Notes: a model not told the origin generated them from the letters alone. 64,000 bases of DNA from Azospirillum oleiclasticum (GCF_013423485.1 NZ_JABFFR010000032.1:1-64000); one strand, 5' to 3'. Positions 17,514 to 24,641 are shown, counted from the first letter of the stretch. Numbers and translations are program-made.

Positions 17514-17539
17514 CGTCCGTGTGGGGGGAAACGCAGGGC

Positions 17540-18430
17540 ATGGCGACGGGTGGCGTGGAGGATGATCGGGCCTCCGGGGTGCAGGCGCGTGCGGTCGATC
17601 GGGATTCGCCGCTGTCGATGCGCGCCCATCGGCACAACATGGTGGGCGTGCCCTCGCTGGAGCTGGATTCCGCCGCCTTCAACGACGACCCGCGGCCGTT
17701 GCGCATCCACGGCGTCCGCCCCCAGAACCCGGCGTTGTTCGAGGCGCTGGACCGCACCTCCGACCCCGACACCGCGGCCGACGTTTTCCAGCACTACATG
17801 GCCTTCACCTTCGGTCTGAACCCCGACTTCTCCGGATCGGAAGGGGCGGACGGCAAGCGGCGCTTCCGGGCCAGCTACCTGCGCCTGCTGAAGGGCTGGA
17901 TGTTCGACAGCAACAACGCCGAGGGCGCGGTGCTGAAGGGCTGGGTGGAGAGCCGCTTCGGCCTGCTGCCCACCTGGCACCGCGAGCCGATCCGCAAATT
18001 CGCATCCGACGCCTGGACCCGCTACGCCGAGCAGAAGCTGTCCACCCGCTTCCACAACAACGACATCCACGTCCAGCTTGACCTGCTCTACGAGTTCACC
18101 CAGTGGTGGATCGGGCGCGGATGGGGGCCGATGGCGGGGCTGAAGGGCGCCCGGCACCTGCGGCTCTACCGTGGCGTCAACGCCTTCGACGAGCACCATG
18201 TGGTGTCGCGGCCGGACCGGCGGACGGCGGTCATGCACCTGAACAACCTCTGCTCCTTCTCCATCGACCGGCACATCGCCTGCCAGTTCGGGGATTACAT
18301 CCTTGAAGCACAAGTTCCGCTTGTTAAAATTATCTTCTTCCGCGACATTCTGCCTCGGTACCCATTCAACGGTGAAGGGGAATACTTGGTGGTCGGCGGC
18401 GACTACCGCGTGACCGTCTCCCTGCTCTGA
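17540..18430 (+). CDS. draT: NAD+-dinitrogen-reductase ADP-D-ribosyltransferase DraT
   Basis: 296 residues from ATG 17540 (GGGGGGAAAC upstream). DraT transfers ADP-ribose from NAD+ to a specific arginine of the nitrogenase Fe protein (NifH) and switches nitrogenase off on ammonium or energy loss. The sequence matches the family throughout (HNMVGVPSLELDSAAFN, RFHNNDIHVQLDLLYEFTQWWIGRGWGP, RHLRLYRGVNAFDEHHV, FSIDRHIACQFGDYILEAQVP). The C-terminus has an E279-G-E281 arrangement that recalls the ExE signature of arginine-specific transferases. draG follows after 12 bp. Activity in relatives is controlled by PII proteins and AmtB. nifHDK is not in this window. Confidence 0.97.
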   Translation: MATGGVEDDRASGVQARAVDRDSPLSMRAHRHNMVGVPSLELDSAAFNDDPRPLRIHGVRPQNPALFEALDRTSDPDTAADVFQHYMAFTFGLNPDFSGSEGADGKRRFRASYLRLLKGWMFDSNNAEGAVLKGWVESRFGLLPTWHREPIRKFASDAWTRYAEQKLSTRFHNNDIHVQLDLLYEFTQWWIGRGWGPMAGLKGARHLRLYRGVNAFDEHHVVSRPDRRTAVMHLNNLCSFSIDRHIACQFGDYILEAQVPLVKIIFFRDILPRYPFNGEGEYLVVGGDYRVTVSLL

Positions 18431-18442
18431 GAATGGCGCTCC

Positions 18443-19336
18443 ATGATCGATCCCAGCATACGCAGCCGCGCGCTCGGCGCCTATCTCGGCCTTGCCTGCG
18501 GCGACGCGCTGGGCGCCACGGTGGAGTTCCTGACCAAGGGCGAGATCGCGCACCAATACGGCGTGCACAAGCACATCAAGGGCGGCGGCTGGCTGAAGCT
18601 GCCGGCGGGGCACGTGACCGACGACACCGAAATGGCGATCCACCTCGGCCGCGCCATCCTGTCGGGGCCGGAGTGGGACGTGCGCCGGGCGGCCGACGAG
18701 TTCGCCATCTGGCTGAAGGGCGTGCCGATTGACGTGGGCGACACCACACGCCGCGGCATCCGCCGCTACATCATGCACGGCACGGTCTCGGAACCGCCGG
18801 GCGAGCATCTGGCCGGCAACGGTGCCGCCATGCGCATGCTGCCCGTGCCACTCGCCACGCTGGGCGACGAGGCGGCCATGGAGCTTTGGAGCCTGGAGCA
18901 GGCCCACATCACCCACAACAACCATCTGTCCGACGCCGCGGTGCTGGCGCTGGGCCGCATGGTGCAGCGGCTGATCCTGGGCGGCGGCATCAAGGACGTG
19001 CGGGAAGAGGCGAACGCGCTGGTGGCCAAGCACCGCGCCTTCAAGTTCCAGCCCTACCGCAACCTGTCCACCGCCTTCATCGTCGATACCATCCAGACCG
19101 TCTTCCACTATTACTTCCAGACCGATTCGATCGAAGCCTGCGTGGTGGAGACGGTGAACCAGGGCGGCGACGCCGACACCACCGGGGCCATCGCCGGCAT
19201 GCTGGCCGGCGCCACCTACGGGGTGGAGAACATCCCGCCGCGCTGGCTGCGCAAGCTGGATCCGACGGTGCAGGACGAGATCCGCGCGCAGACCGACGCC
19301 CTGCTCGCCCGTTCCCCCCACGCAACCGCACCCTGA
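18443..19336 (+). CDS. draG: ADP-ribosyl-[dinitrogen reductase] glycohydrolase DraG
   Basis: 297 residues. It removes ADP-ribose from NifH and restores nitrogenase activity. The binuclear manganese site motifs of the ADP-ribosylglycohydrolase family are complete: GDALGATVEF near the N-terminus, VTDDTEMAIHLG, and QGGDADTTGAIAGM near residue 245. GNGAAMRMLPV and HITHNNHLSDAAV are also typical of DraG. It is the second gene of the draT-draG-draB unit; the 12-bp gap after draT and 16-bp gap before the next gene indicate one transcript. Confidence 0.97.
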   Translation: MIDPSIRSRALGAYLGLACGDALGATVEFLTKGEIAHQYGVHKHIKGGGWLKLPAGHVTDDTEMAIHLGRAILSGPEWDVRRAADEFAIWLKGVPIDVGDTTRRGIRRYIMHGTVSEPPGEHLAGNGAAMRMLPVPLATLGDEAAMELWSLEQAHITHNNHLSDAAVLALGRMVQRLILGGGIKDVREEANALVAKHRAFKFQPYRNLSTAFIVDTIQTVFHYYFQTDSIEACVVETVNQGGDADTTGAIAGMLAGATYGVENIPPRWLRKLDPTVQDEIRAQTDALLARSPHATAP

Positions 19337-19352
19337 CCGGGAGCCCCGCCGC

Positions 19353-19787
19353 ATGGCCGACGTGATCTTCTTCGAAAAGCCGGGCTGCGCCGGCAACGCC
19401 CGCCAGAAGCACCTGCTGGAGGAGGCCGGCCACACCGTGCACGCCCGCAGCCTGCTGGCCGAGCCCTGGACCGTGGAGACGCTGCGCCCATACTTCGGCG
19501 ACCGCCCGGTTGCCGACTGGTTCAACCGCTCCGCCCCCGCGGTGAAATCGGGAGCCGTGGTGCCGGAGGATCTGGACGAGGCCGCGGCCCTGGCCCTGAT
19601 GCTGGAGTCACCCCTGCTGATCCGCCGCCCGCTGATGCAGGTCGGCGACCGCCGCGACTGCGGCTTCGAGCCGGAGCGCGTGCACGGCTGGATCGGGCTC
19701 AAGACGCTGCCGGAGGGCAAGACGGAAGGCTGCGCCCGCCCGGACATGCCGCCCTGCCCCACGCCCCCAGGCACCACGGGAGCGTGA
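19353..19787 (+). CDS. ArsC-fold nitrogenase-associated protein (DraB/NifO-like)
   Basis: 144 residues, 16 bp after draG. It has a thioredoxin-like ArsC fold: the start MADVIFFEKPGCAGNARQK places one cysteine where arsenate reductases have theirs, followed by LLEEAGHTV, PVADWFNRSAPAVKSG and SPLLIRRPLMQVGD. Members next to draTG or in nif clusters are called nitrogenase-associated protein or NifO/DraB. NifO in Azotobacter affects the balance between nitrate assimilation and nitrogen fixation. There is no evidence that it reduces arsenate. The position argues for a role tied to nitrogenase control. Confidence 0.85.
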   Translation: MADVIFFEKPGCAGNARQKHLLEEAGHTVHARSLLAEPWTVETLRPYFGDRPVADWFNRSAPAVKSGAVVPEDLDEAAALALMLESPLLIRRPLMQVGDRRDCGFEPERVHGWIGLKTLPEGKTEGCARPDMPPCPTPPGTTGA

Positions 19788-19848
19788 CGCGGGAGCCTGG
19801 ACAGCGTAGGGTGTCGGAAAGTGAGACGACACGGGGTCTGAATTCGTC

Positions 19849-20616
19849 ATGTGCGAACTGTTGGGCATGAGCGCCAACGTGCCCACGGACATCTGCTTCA
19901 GCTTCGCCGGGCTGATGAAGCGCGGCGGCGGCACCGGGCCGCACCGCGACGGCTGGGGGATCGCCTTCTACGAGGGCAAGGGCTGCCGCACCTTCCACGA
20001 CCCGCACCCGAGCTGCCAGTCGGAGATCGCGCAGCTCCTGCGCCGCTACCCGATCAAGAGCCGCACCGTCATCTCCCACATCCGCCGCGCCAACCGCGGG
20101 CAGGTGTCGCTGGAGAACACCCACCCCTTCACCCGCGAGCTGTGGGGCCGCGTCTGGACCTTCGCCCACAACGGCCAGCTCAAGGGCATCAAGAAGCGCC
20201 CGGTCAGCTATTTCCAGCCAGTCGGCACGACCGACAGCGAGCACGCCTTCTGCTGGATGATGGAGCAGATCCGCATGCGCTACCCGGACCCGCCCCGGCG
20301 CGACGCGGCGCTGACCGCGCTGGTGCGCGATCTGGCGGAGGAGATGGGCGCGCTCGGCGTGTTCAACCTGCTGCTGTCGGACGGGCGCACCCTGTGGTGC
20401 CGCTGCTCCACCAACCTCGCCTGGCTGACCCGGCGGGCGCCCTTCGGCGCCGCCCAGCTCATCGACGAGGACATGACGGTGGACTTCGCCCAGGAGACCA
20501 CGCCCGACGACGTCGTCACCGTCATCGCCACCCGCCCTCTGACCCGCAACGAGACCTGGACGGTCATGGAGGCCGGCAGCATGGTCGCGTTCCGCAACGG
20601 GGAACGGGTGGGATAG
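19849..20616 (+). CDS. class II glutamine amidotransferase (YafJ-type)
   Basis: 255 residues. Processing of the initiator Met would expose Cys2, the N-terminal nucleophile of class II (Ntn) amidotransferases (MCELLGMSAN). The conserved GGGTGPHRDGWGIAFYEGKG, ISHIRRAN and NTHPFTRELWGRVWTFAHNGQL motifs identify the YafJ-type stand-alone group. The ammonia acceptor is not known, since there is no fused synthase domain. It lies 61 bp after the draTG unit on the same strand and may be read from it, although a gene-specific promoter cannot be ruled out. It converges on the ferredoxin-ferritin gene across a strong hairpin. Confidence 0.88.
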   Translation: MCELLGMSANVPTDICFSFAGLMKRGGGTGPHRDGWGIAFYEGKGCRTFHDPHPSCQSEIAQLLRRYPIKSRTVISHIRRANRGQVSLENTHPFTRELWGRVWTFAHNGQLKGIKKRPVSYFQPVGTTDSEHAFCWMMEQIRMRYPDPPRRDAALTALVRDLAEEMGALGVFNLLLSDGRTLWCRCSTNLAWLTRRAPFGAAQLIDEDMTVDFAQETTPDDVVTVIATRPLTRNETWTVMEAGSMVAFRNGERVG

Positions 20617-20621
20617 GGAGA

Positions 20622-20650
20622 GGTGCCGGGCGCACCGCGCGCCCGGCACC
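20622..20650. terminator. 12-bp perfect hairpin between convergent genes
   Basis: GGTGCCGGGCGC (20622-20633) pairs exactly with 20639-20650 around the loop ACCGC. It fills the 40-bp gap between the amidotransferase and ferredoxin-ferritin stop codons, so it can serve both strands. No U-tract follows on either side. Confidence 0.6.
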
Positions 20651-20656
20651 GGTGCC

Positions 20657-21556
20657 TCAGGCCGACGCCGCGGCCTTGCGGTTGGCCGTCTCACGCTCGA
20701 TCCAGCGCTCGAGGATGGCGACGTGCTCCGCCTCCTCCTTGACGAACTCCTTCGCCAGCGCCGCGATCTCCGGGTTCTTCGTGTGGCCCTGGACGGTGTA
20801 GTAGAACTCGAAGCCCAGCTTCTCGCCTTGCAGCGCCGCCCGCAGCGCGTCGAGACGCGACAGCGACGGGTCGCCCGCCCACAGGGCGGTGCGTTCCGGC
20901 GTTTCCAGCGTCGGCCATACATGATCACCCGGCAGCACCAGGCTGTCGACGCCGTCCCCGGCGCGCTTGCGCGCCTCCTCCAGATGCAAGCGCGAATAGC
21001 CCGCAAGCTGGCTGAACAGCTCCGCCACCTCGGTATTGCCGACCTTCGCCATCTCGGCCGCCAGCTCGTCGAAATGGATCGCGGCGTCCTCCTCGACCTT
21101 CACCGCGTAGCCGAGGAACTCCTCGACCGTGGCGATCTCCAGCCCGCCCTTGTAATCCTTGACCGCCGTCGATAGCGCCGGCTTGGCCTTCGGCAGGGTC
21201 TCGTCACCGGCGAAGGTGATGAGGATGTCCTCGTCGCGCACGAAGCACTGGCAGGCCAGCCGGAAGCGCGGCGGCGTGTCGTTGGTCTCGGCGTTCTCGA
21301 CCTCCTGCGGGGTGATCTTGCCGAGCTGGCGCAGCATCTCCTTCTCCTTTTCGGTGAGGGCGATGCCGTAGGGGGCCTTGTTGGTGAGGGTCTGCACCTC
21401 GATCACACAGGACCCGCAATTGCCGTCCCCGCAATCGAACGGGATCGGAATGCGGTGAGCCTTGGCAAGGGACAGGATGGTGCCGCGGTCACCGGCGACC
21501 GCGTACAGGGTGATGTCCTTGGCGATCGACGGCGACCGGAAAGTCACATTCGCCAT
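20657..21556 (-). CDS. 2Fe-2S ferredoxin fused to a ferritin-like diiron domain
   Basis: 299 residues from ATG 21556 (AGGAG seven bases before). Residues 1-110 form a plant-type [2Fe-2S] ferredoxin with C42-x4-C47-x2-C50 and C102. Residues 130-295 form a four-helix ferritin/rubrerythrin-like bundle with carboxylate/His helices (VEEDAAIHFDEL, SRLHLEEARK, GEKLGFEFYY, KEEAEHVAIL). The combination suggests a soluble protein that feeds electrons to its own diiron site, for example to remove O2 or peroxide or to handle iron near nitrogenase. Such fusions are known from nif regions, but no activity is certain. It is downstream of the nif operon on the same strand, with its own NifA/sigma-54-like control region. 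Confidence 0.88.
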   Translation of the reverse strand: MANVTFRSPSIAKDITLYAVAGDRGTILSLAKAHRIPIPFDCGDGNCGSCVIEVQTLTNKAPYGIALTEKEKEMLRQLGKITPQEVENAETNDTPPRFRLACQCFVRDEDILITFAGDETLPKAKPALSTAVKDYKGGLEIATVEEFLGYAVKVEEDAAIHFDELAAEMAKVGNTEVAELFSQLAGYSRLHLEEARKRAGDGVDSLVLPGDHVWPTLETPERTALWAGDPSLSRLDALRAALQGEKLGFEFYYTVQGHTKNPEIAALAKEFVKEEAEHVAILERWIERETANRKAAASA

Positions 21557-21626
21557 AGCGTGCTCCTTTCTCCGACCCAGCGGAGTGTGTGGATGATCAA
21601 GACCAGACCATTCGTGCACCAAGCCG

Positions 21627-21647
21627 GTCGCAACACGCCGTTGCGAC
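21627..21647. repeat. 8-bp inverted repeat GTCGCAAC-ACGCC-GTTGCGAC
   Basis: A perfect dyad lies 70-90 bp before the ferredoxin-ferritin start and downstream of its putative sigma-54 promoter, so it would be a hairpin in the 5' untranslated RNA. The half GTTGCGACA also occurs in one of the nifB activator sites. Confidence 0.5.
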
Positions 21648-21717
21648 ATATATTGGGACAGTCTGGCCGTAGGTTTGCCGCGCCTGACCGTGTCCGGCGC
21701 GGACGACCACGCCGAAA

Positions 21718-21732
21718 GCAAGTTCCATTCCT
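21718..21732 (-). promoter_or_regulatory. putative sigma-54 promoter of the ferredoxin-ferritin gene
   Basis: On the minus strand the sequence is AGGAATGGAACTTGC: GG and GC are exactly 10 bases apart and TTGC is intact, with 9 of 12 consensus positions matching (TGGCACG-N4-TTGCW). The -24 element is weak. It would give a leader of about 150 nt. Confidence 0.45.
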
Positions 21733-21777
21733 GCCAGCGGCCGATTTCTTGCGCCGGGGGAACGGATTTTTTGCCGA

Positions 21778-21793
21778 GGTCCGCTATGCGACA
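21778..21793. promoter_or_regulatory. imperfect NifA upstream activator site (GGT-N10-ACA)
   Basis: Five of the six fixed bases of TGT-N10-ACA are present, with the core CTATGCGACA shared with a nifB site. It lies 45 bp upstream of the putative sigma-54 promoter. The corresponding distance in front of nifB is 46 bp. Confidence 0.4.
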
Positions 21794-22010
21794 GCCTGGG
21801 TCGCCACGTCGCCATTTCCGACCCGGTTGCGGTAGGAAATGGCGGATCTCCGGGTGAGGGCGTCGGTGCCTGCGCGCATTGGACGCATACGCCGCGACCC
21901 ACCCGCGTCCCCGCTGGACAATGCACGCTCGGGGGCGGAGCCCGGCGGGGATGGGGTGAAGGCGACAAACCCGACAGGCCGTGCGGGCAAGACGACAATC
22001 GCCCGCCGGA

Positions 22011-22038
22011 CCGGGCCGCGCCCGACGAGGCGGCCCGG
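22011..22038 (-). terminator. terminator-like hairpin after the nif operon
   Basis: CCGGGCCGC and GCGGCCCGG pair perfectly around a 10-nt loop, starting 7 bp after the stop of the SIR2-like gene. There is no U-tract. It is the likely 3' boundary of the nifB operon. Confidence 0.5.
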
Positions 22039-22044
22039 ACGCGA

Positions 22045-22914
22045 TCAGCCGGCCAGCGCCGCGGTCAGCCGTTCCACCGCCTCGTCCAGCGGCAGCTCGA
22101 TGCGGGTGATGCCGTGCTGGTCGAGGAAGCGCTGCTCGTTGCGGCTGGGCTCCTCGACGATCACCGCCCAATGGGCGTCGGCGGAGCGCTTGGCGATCTG
22201 GCGGGCGAAGGTGCGCTGGATCTCGTGGTCGAAGCGGCAGCCCAGGAACAGGAAGTTACGGCCGGCGCGGCGGTCCTTCACCACTGGCGGGATCGGTGTC
22301 TGGATGTCGATCTCCGTCAGGATCTCCACATAGTCGCTGTCCGACACCAGGAAATTGGCGGCCGGCGAGGCGCCGCCCGACGGCTTGTAGAGGATTGTCT
22401 GCCAGGCCTCCGCCGCCTCCGCTCCCACCGCGCTGCCGTCGGGCGCGTAATGCCGCACCCATTCGCCGCTGCTCTGCGGGTGGGAGATGCCCTGGATCTG
22501 GCCCCAGGTGCGGCTGGTGTCGGTGGCCAGCAGCTTCTCCAGCAGGTCGTCGTACCACACGTCCACCACCAGCGGCGGGGTGGGCAGGCTGGCGACGAAG
22601 CGGTGCACGGGGGTGGAGGGCACCTCGCGCCGGAAGATCTCGGTCATGATGGTGTCGAGCGTCTTGCGGTGGCGGCGCGTCTCGATGAACTGGGCAACCG
22701 CGGTCAGGTTGGAGCGGATGCGGCCGGGTGCGGCCACCTTGGCGTTCAGCCGCTGCACCAGCTCCGCCGAATTGCGCGGGATCGGGCATGTCCCGTCGGC
22801 CAGCGACGCGAAGGCGCCGGGGCCGATGTAGGGCACCACGTTGCGGGCCCTCAGCCCCTCGGCCACGGCGCGGATCAGGCTGTCGGTGTCGGGCTTGGTG
22901 ACGGTCTCGCTCAT
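22045..22914 (-). CDS. SIR2-like domain protein in the nif operon
   Basis: 289 residues. The N-terminal RARNVVPYIGPGAF (a nucleotide-binding loop resembling GAGxS of sirtuin-like proteins), the middle WYDDLLEKLLA, and the late FLFLGCRFDHEIQRTFARQI stretch (F-hG-xxxxD-xxh+) are features of the SIR2_2 type of Rossmann domain. Such domains bind NAD+ or NAD-derived ligands; several hydrolyse NAD+ in phage defence, others have unknown roles. Here it is the last gene of a nif operon, which argues for a role in nitrogenase function or its control by NAD+, as DraT also uses NAD+. This is inference. The spacing from the DegT-like gene (258 bp) is filled by two hairpins and a tiny ORF. Confidence 0.72.
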   Translation of the reverse strand: MSETVTKPDTDSLIRAVAEGLRARNVVPYIGPGAFASLADGTCPIPRNSAELVQRLNAKVAAPGRIRSNLTAVAQFIETRRHRKTLDTIMTEIFRREVPSTPVHRFVASLPTPPLVVDVWYDDLLEKLLATDTSRTWGQIQGISHPQSSGEWVRHYAPDGSAVGAEAAEAWQTILYKPSGGASPAANFLVSDSDYVEILTEIDIQTPIPPVVKDRRAGRNFLFLGCRFDHEIQRTFARQIAKRSADAHWAVIVEEPSRNEQRFLDQHGITRIELPLDEAVERLTAALAG

Positions 22915-22972
22915 GGGGGCACCCTCGGCTGTCGTTGCGAAAAACCGCGCCCCGCACTATTCTTGGAGGATC

Positions 22973-23000
22973 GCCGCCGGGTGTCGACGCACCCGGCGGC
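22973..23000 (-). repeat. 11-bp perfect hairpin after the micro-ORF
   Basis: GCCGCCGGGTG (22973-22983) pairs with 22990-23000 around TCGACG. It follows the stop codons of the micro-ORF by 6-23 nt and precedes the SIR2-like start by 58 nt. No U-tract follows immediately. It would protect or process the upstream RNA. Confidence 0.65.
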
Positions 23001-23006
23001 GGCCTC

Positions 23007-23087
23007 CTACGGCCGGGACACGGTCAGACGGATGTGAATCCGCCAAAACCGCAGCTCGACGCGTAGAAGGAAGACGGCACTGTGCAT
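23007..23087 (-). CDS. possible micro-ORF inside the nif operon (26 residues, or 18 in another frame)
   Basis: An unusually strong ribosome site (AGGAGGAAGG) directly follows a 10-bp hairpin. Five bases past AGGAGG is ATG 23087, opening a 26-residue basic, aromatic-rich peptide (MHSAVFLLRVEL..., stop TAG at 23007). A GTG at 23080 opens a second frame giving MPSSFYASSCGFGGFTSV (18 residues, stop TGA at 23024), which is rich in Gly, Ser and Phe with one Cys and resembles a modified-peptide precursor. The sequence cannot decide between the frames. That frame also extends upstream to ATG 23164 (46 residues), but the hairpin would then lie inside the coding region. Confidence 0.4.
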   Translation of the reverse strand: MHSAVFLLRVELRFWRIHIRLTVSRP

Positions 23088-23104
23088 GCCTTCCTCCTCT
23101 GGTT

Positions 23105-23130
23105 CGCCGGGCGGCTGATTCCGCCCGGCG
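23105..23130 (-). repeat. 10-bp perfect hairpin before the micro-ORF
   Basis: CGCCGGGCGG (23105-23114) pairs with 23121-23130 around the 6-nt loop CTGATT. It lies 42-68 nt after the stop of the DegT-like gene and just before the strong ribosome site of the micro-ORF. Confidence 0.7.
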
Positions 23131-23172
23131 TTCCGACCCTAAAGGGTCCACGCGCCGGTTGCATTCCTCTTC

Positions 23173-24354
23173 CTAAAGATAGATCGCCGCACCCGCCCCG
23201 GTGTTCACCGTGGCGTCCTTCAGCGTGTCGACGATGAACTGGATCTCGTCGTCCGTAACCTTGTGGTGCAGCGGCAGGGCGAGCACGCGGTCGGCCGTCT
23301 TCTGGCAGACCGGGCAATCGGCCCGGCTGGCGCCGCGCTCCTGGTAGAATTGCTGGCTGTAGAGCGGCTGTCCGTAGTCGGACGCCTCCACCCCCTGCGC
23401 CTCCAGATCCTCGATGATCGCCTTGCGGCCCGACGCGGTGAAGCGGGTGCCCAGATGCACGGCGTAGACCATGGGGTTCACCTCGGTGGCGCCGGGGCCG
23501 CGGTAGGGCGGCTTGATGCCTTCGAAGGAGGCCATGGCCGCGTCGTACCAGGCGATCACCTGCCGGCGCTTCGCCAGGATCTCCGGCAGCCGCTTGAGCT
23601 GCACCAGCCCCAGCGCCGCGTTCAGGTTGCCCATGGCCGCCTGCCAGGGCACGGTGCGGGTGATGACGACGGTGTTGCGGTGCTCCGGCTCGCGCCGGCG
23701 CAGGTAGCGCAGGCGGTGGGCGAGCTCGCGGTCGTCGGTCACCACCATGCCGCCGCCGCCCGCCAGCAGCACGCCGGGCTCGGAAAAGTCGAAGACCGAG
23801 CAGGCGCCGAAACCGCCGACCATCCGGCCCTTGTAGGTGGAGCCGATGGCCTCCGTCGAATCCTCGATCAGGATCAGCCCCTTCTCGCGGGCGAGCGCGT
23901 CCAGCTCGTCCCAATGGGCGGGGTGGCCGTTGACGTTGCCGGCGACGATGGCCTTGGTGGCGGGGGTCAGGCGCGCCGCCGCCTTCTCCGGGTTGATGGT
24001 GTGCTGCCAGTAGTCGATGTCGCAGAAGACCGGGTTGGCACCGGCCAATGCCACCGCGTGCTGCACCTGGTGCCAGCCGAAGGGGGAGCAGACGACGTCG
24101 TCGCCCGGCCCGATGCCCTGTGCCTTCAGGGCCAGAAGCAGGCCCAGGCTGCCCGACGACACCGCCACCGCGTGCGCCCGGCCGACATAATCCGCGAAGG
24201 CGCGCTCGAACGGCTCCACCATGCGGCCGTCCGACAGCGGACCGGAAGTGAGGACGCGGGCGAGCACCTCCACCTCCGCCGCCGAGATGTCGGGGTCCAC
24301 AAGACCGATGTAGGAGCCTTCCTCCTCATCCGCTGCGCTGTCCGCCTCGGTCAT
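23173..24354 (-). CDS. DegT/DnrJ/EryC1-fold protein lacking the PLP lysine
   Basis: 393 residues. The fold-type I layout of sugar aminotransferases is clear: VAVSSGSLGLLLALKAQGIGPGDDVV (cofactor phosphate region), VFCDIDYWQHTINPE, LILIEDSTEAIGSTYKG with the pyridine-nitrogen Asp, and GGGGMVVTDD. At the active-site position, where the family has SFHPxKxxxxGEGG, this protein reads DFSEPG194VLLAGGGG, so the Schiff-base lysine is Gly194. It also has Ser for the usual His and Gly for Glu in GEGG. It can hardly be a transaminase; a binding, dehydratase-like or scaffold role is more likely. Its start abuts the stop of the preceding gene with no gap, so it is translated as part of the nif operon. Confidence 0.85.
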   Translation of the reverse strand: MTEADSAADEEEGSYIGLVDPDISAAEVEVLARVLTSGPLSDGRMVEPFERAFADYVGRAHAVAVSSGSLGLLLALKAQGIGPGDDVVCSPFGWHQVQHAVALAGANPVFCDIDYWQHTINPEKAAARLTPATKAIVAGNVNGHPAHWDELDALAREKGLILIEDSTEAIGSTYKGRMVGGFGACSVFDFSEPGVLLAGGGGMVVTDDRELAHRLRYLRRREPEHRNTVVITRTVPWQAAMGNLNAALGLVQLKRLPEILAKRRQVIAWYDAAMASFEGIKPPYRGPGATEVNPMVYAVHLGTRFTASGRKAIIEDLEAQGVEASDYGQPLYSQQFYQERGASRADCPVCQKTADRVLALPLHHKVTDDEIQFIVDTLKDATVNTGAGAAIYL

Positions 24355-24636
24355 CTAGAGATCCTCGTCCCGTTCGGCGATCAGGATGCCGGCCGCGGCC
24401 TCCGGCTTCCGGGTGAGCACCCAGCAATGCTGGGAGCCGTCCACGAGGAAGAGGCTGAAGCGCTCCTCCTCCCGGAAGGGCTCCTCGGCCATGACGGAGG
24501 TCTGGGTGCCCGCCACATAGAGGCCGGGGTTGGCGGCCTTGACGGCGCGGACGACGGCGTCCAGCCGCTGCCCCTCGCCGAGCAGGCGGCCCGCTTCGCC
24601 CGCGATGGCGTCGATCCGCTCCGGAGTCAGCGCCAT
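24355..24636 (-). CDS. small conserved nif-operon protein (DUF6129-like)
   Basis: 93 residues from ATG 24636, five bases after the nifT stop; its TAG touches the ATG of the DegT-like gene. The C-terminal half FSLFLVDGSQHCWVLTRKPEAAAGILIAE resembles the short DUF6129 proteins of nif clusters, which read 'F.LyLVDG+DHC...T.....A.GLvLA'. The family name is from memory of that pattern and is not certain. It is soluble with no metal motif beyond a single HC pair. Function is unknown; position ties it to cofactor assembly or Fe-S supply. Confidence 0.65.
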   Translation of the reverse strand: MALTPERIDAIAGEAGRLLGEGQRLDAVVRAVKAANPGLYVAGTQTSVMAEEPFREEERFSLFLVDGSQHCWVLTRKPEAAAGILIAERDEDL

Positions 24637-24641
24637 GCCGC

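Larger units (their letters stand above)
21557..22044. other. 488-bp non-coding region between the SIR2-like gene and the ferredoxin-ferritin gene
   Basis: No supported gene is seen. The region contains the control elements and dyads listed separately (21627-21793) and, at 22011-22038, a 9-bp GC hairpin just past the SIR2-like stop. Confidence 0.6.

Noticed and set aside
17305..17539. NifA/sigma-54 control of draT
   Set aside because: No TGT-N10-ACA and no GG-N10-GC with TTGC was found in the region.
23024..23164. 46-residue version of the micro-ORF starting right after the DegT-like stop
   Set aside because: It would place the 10-bp hairpin and the strong internal ribosome site inside the coding region; kept only as an alternative.
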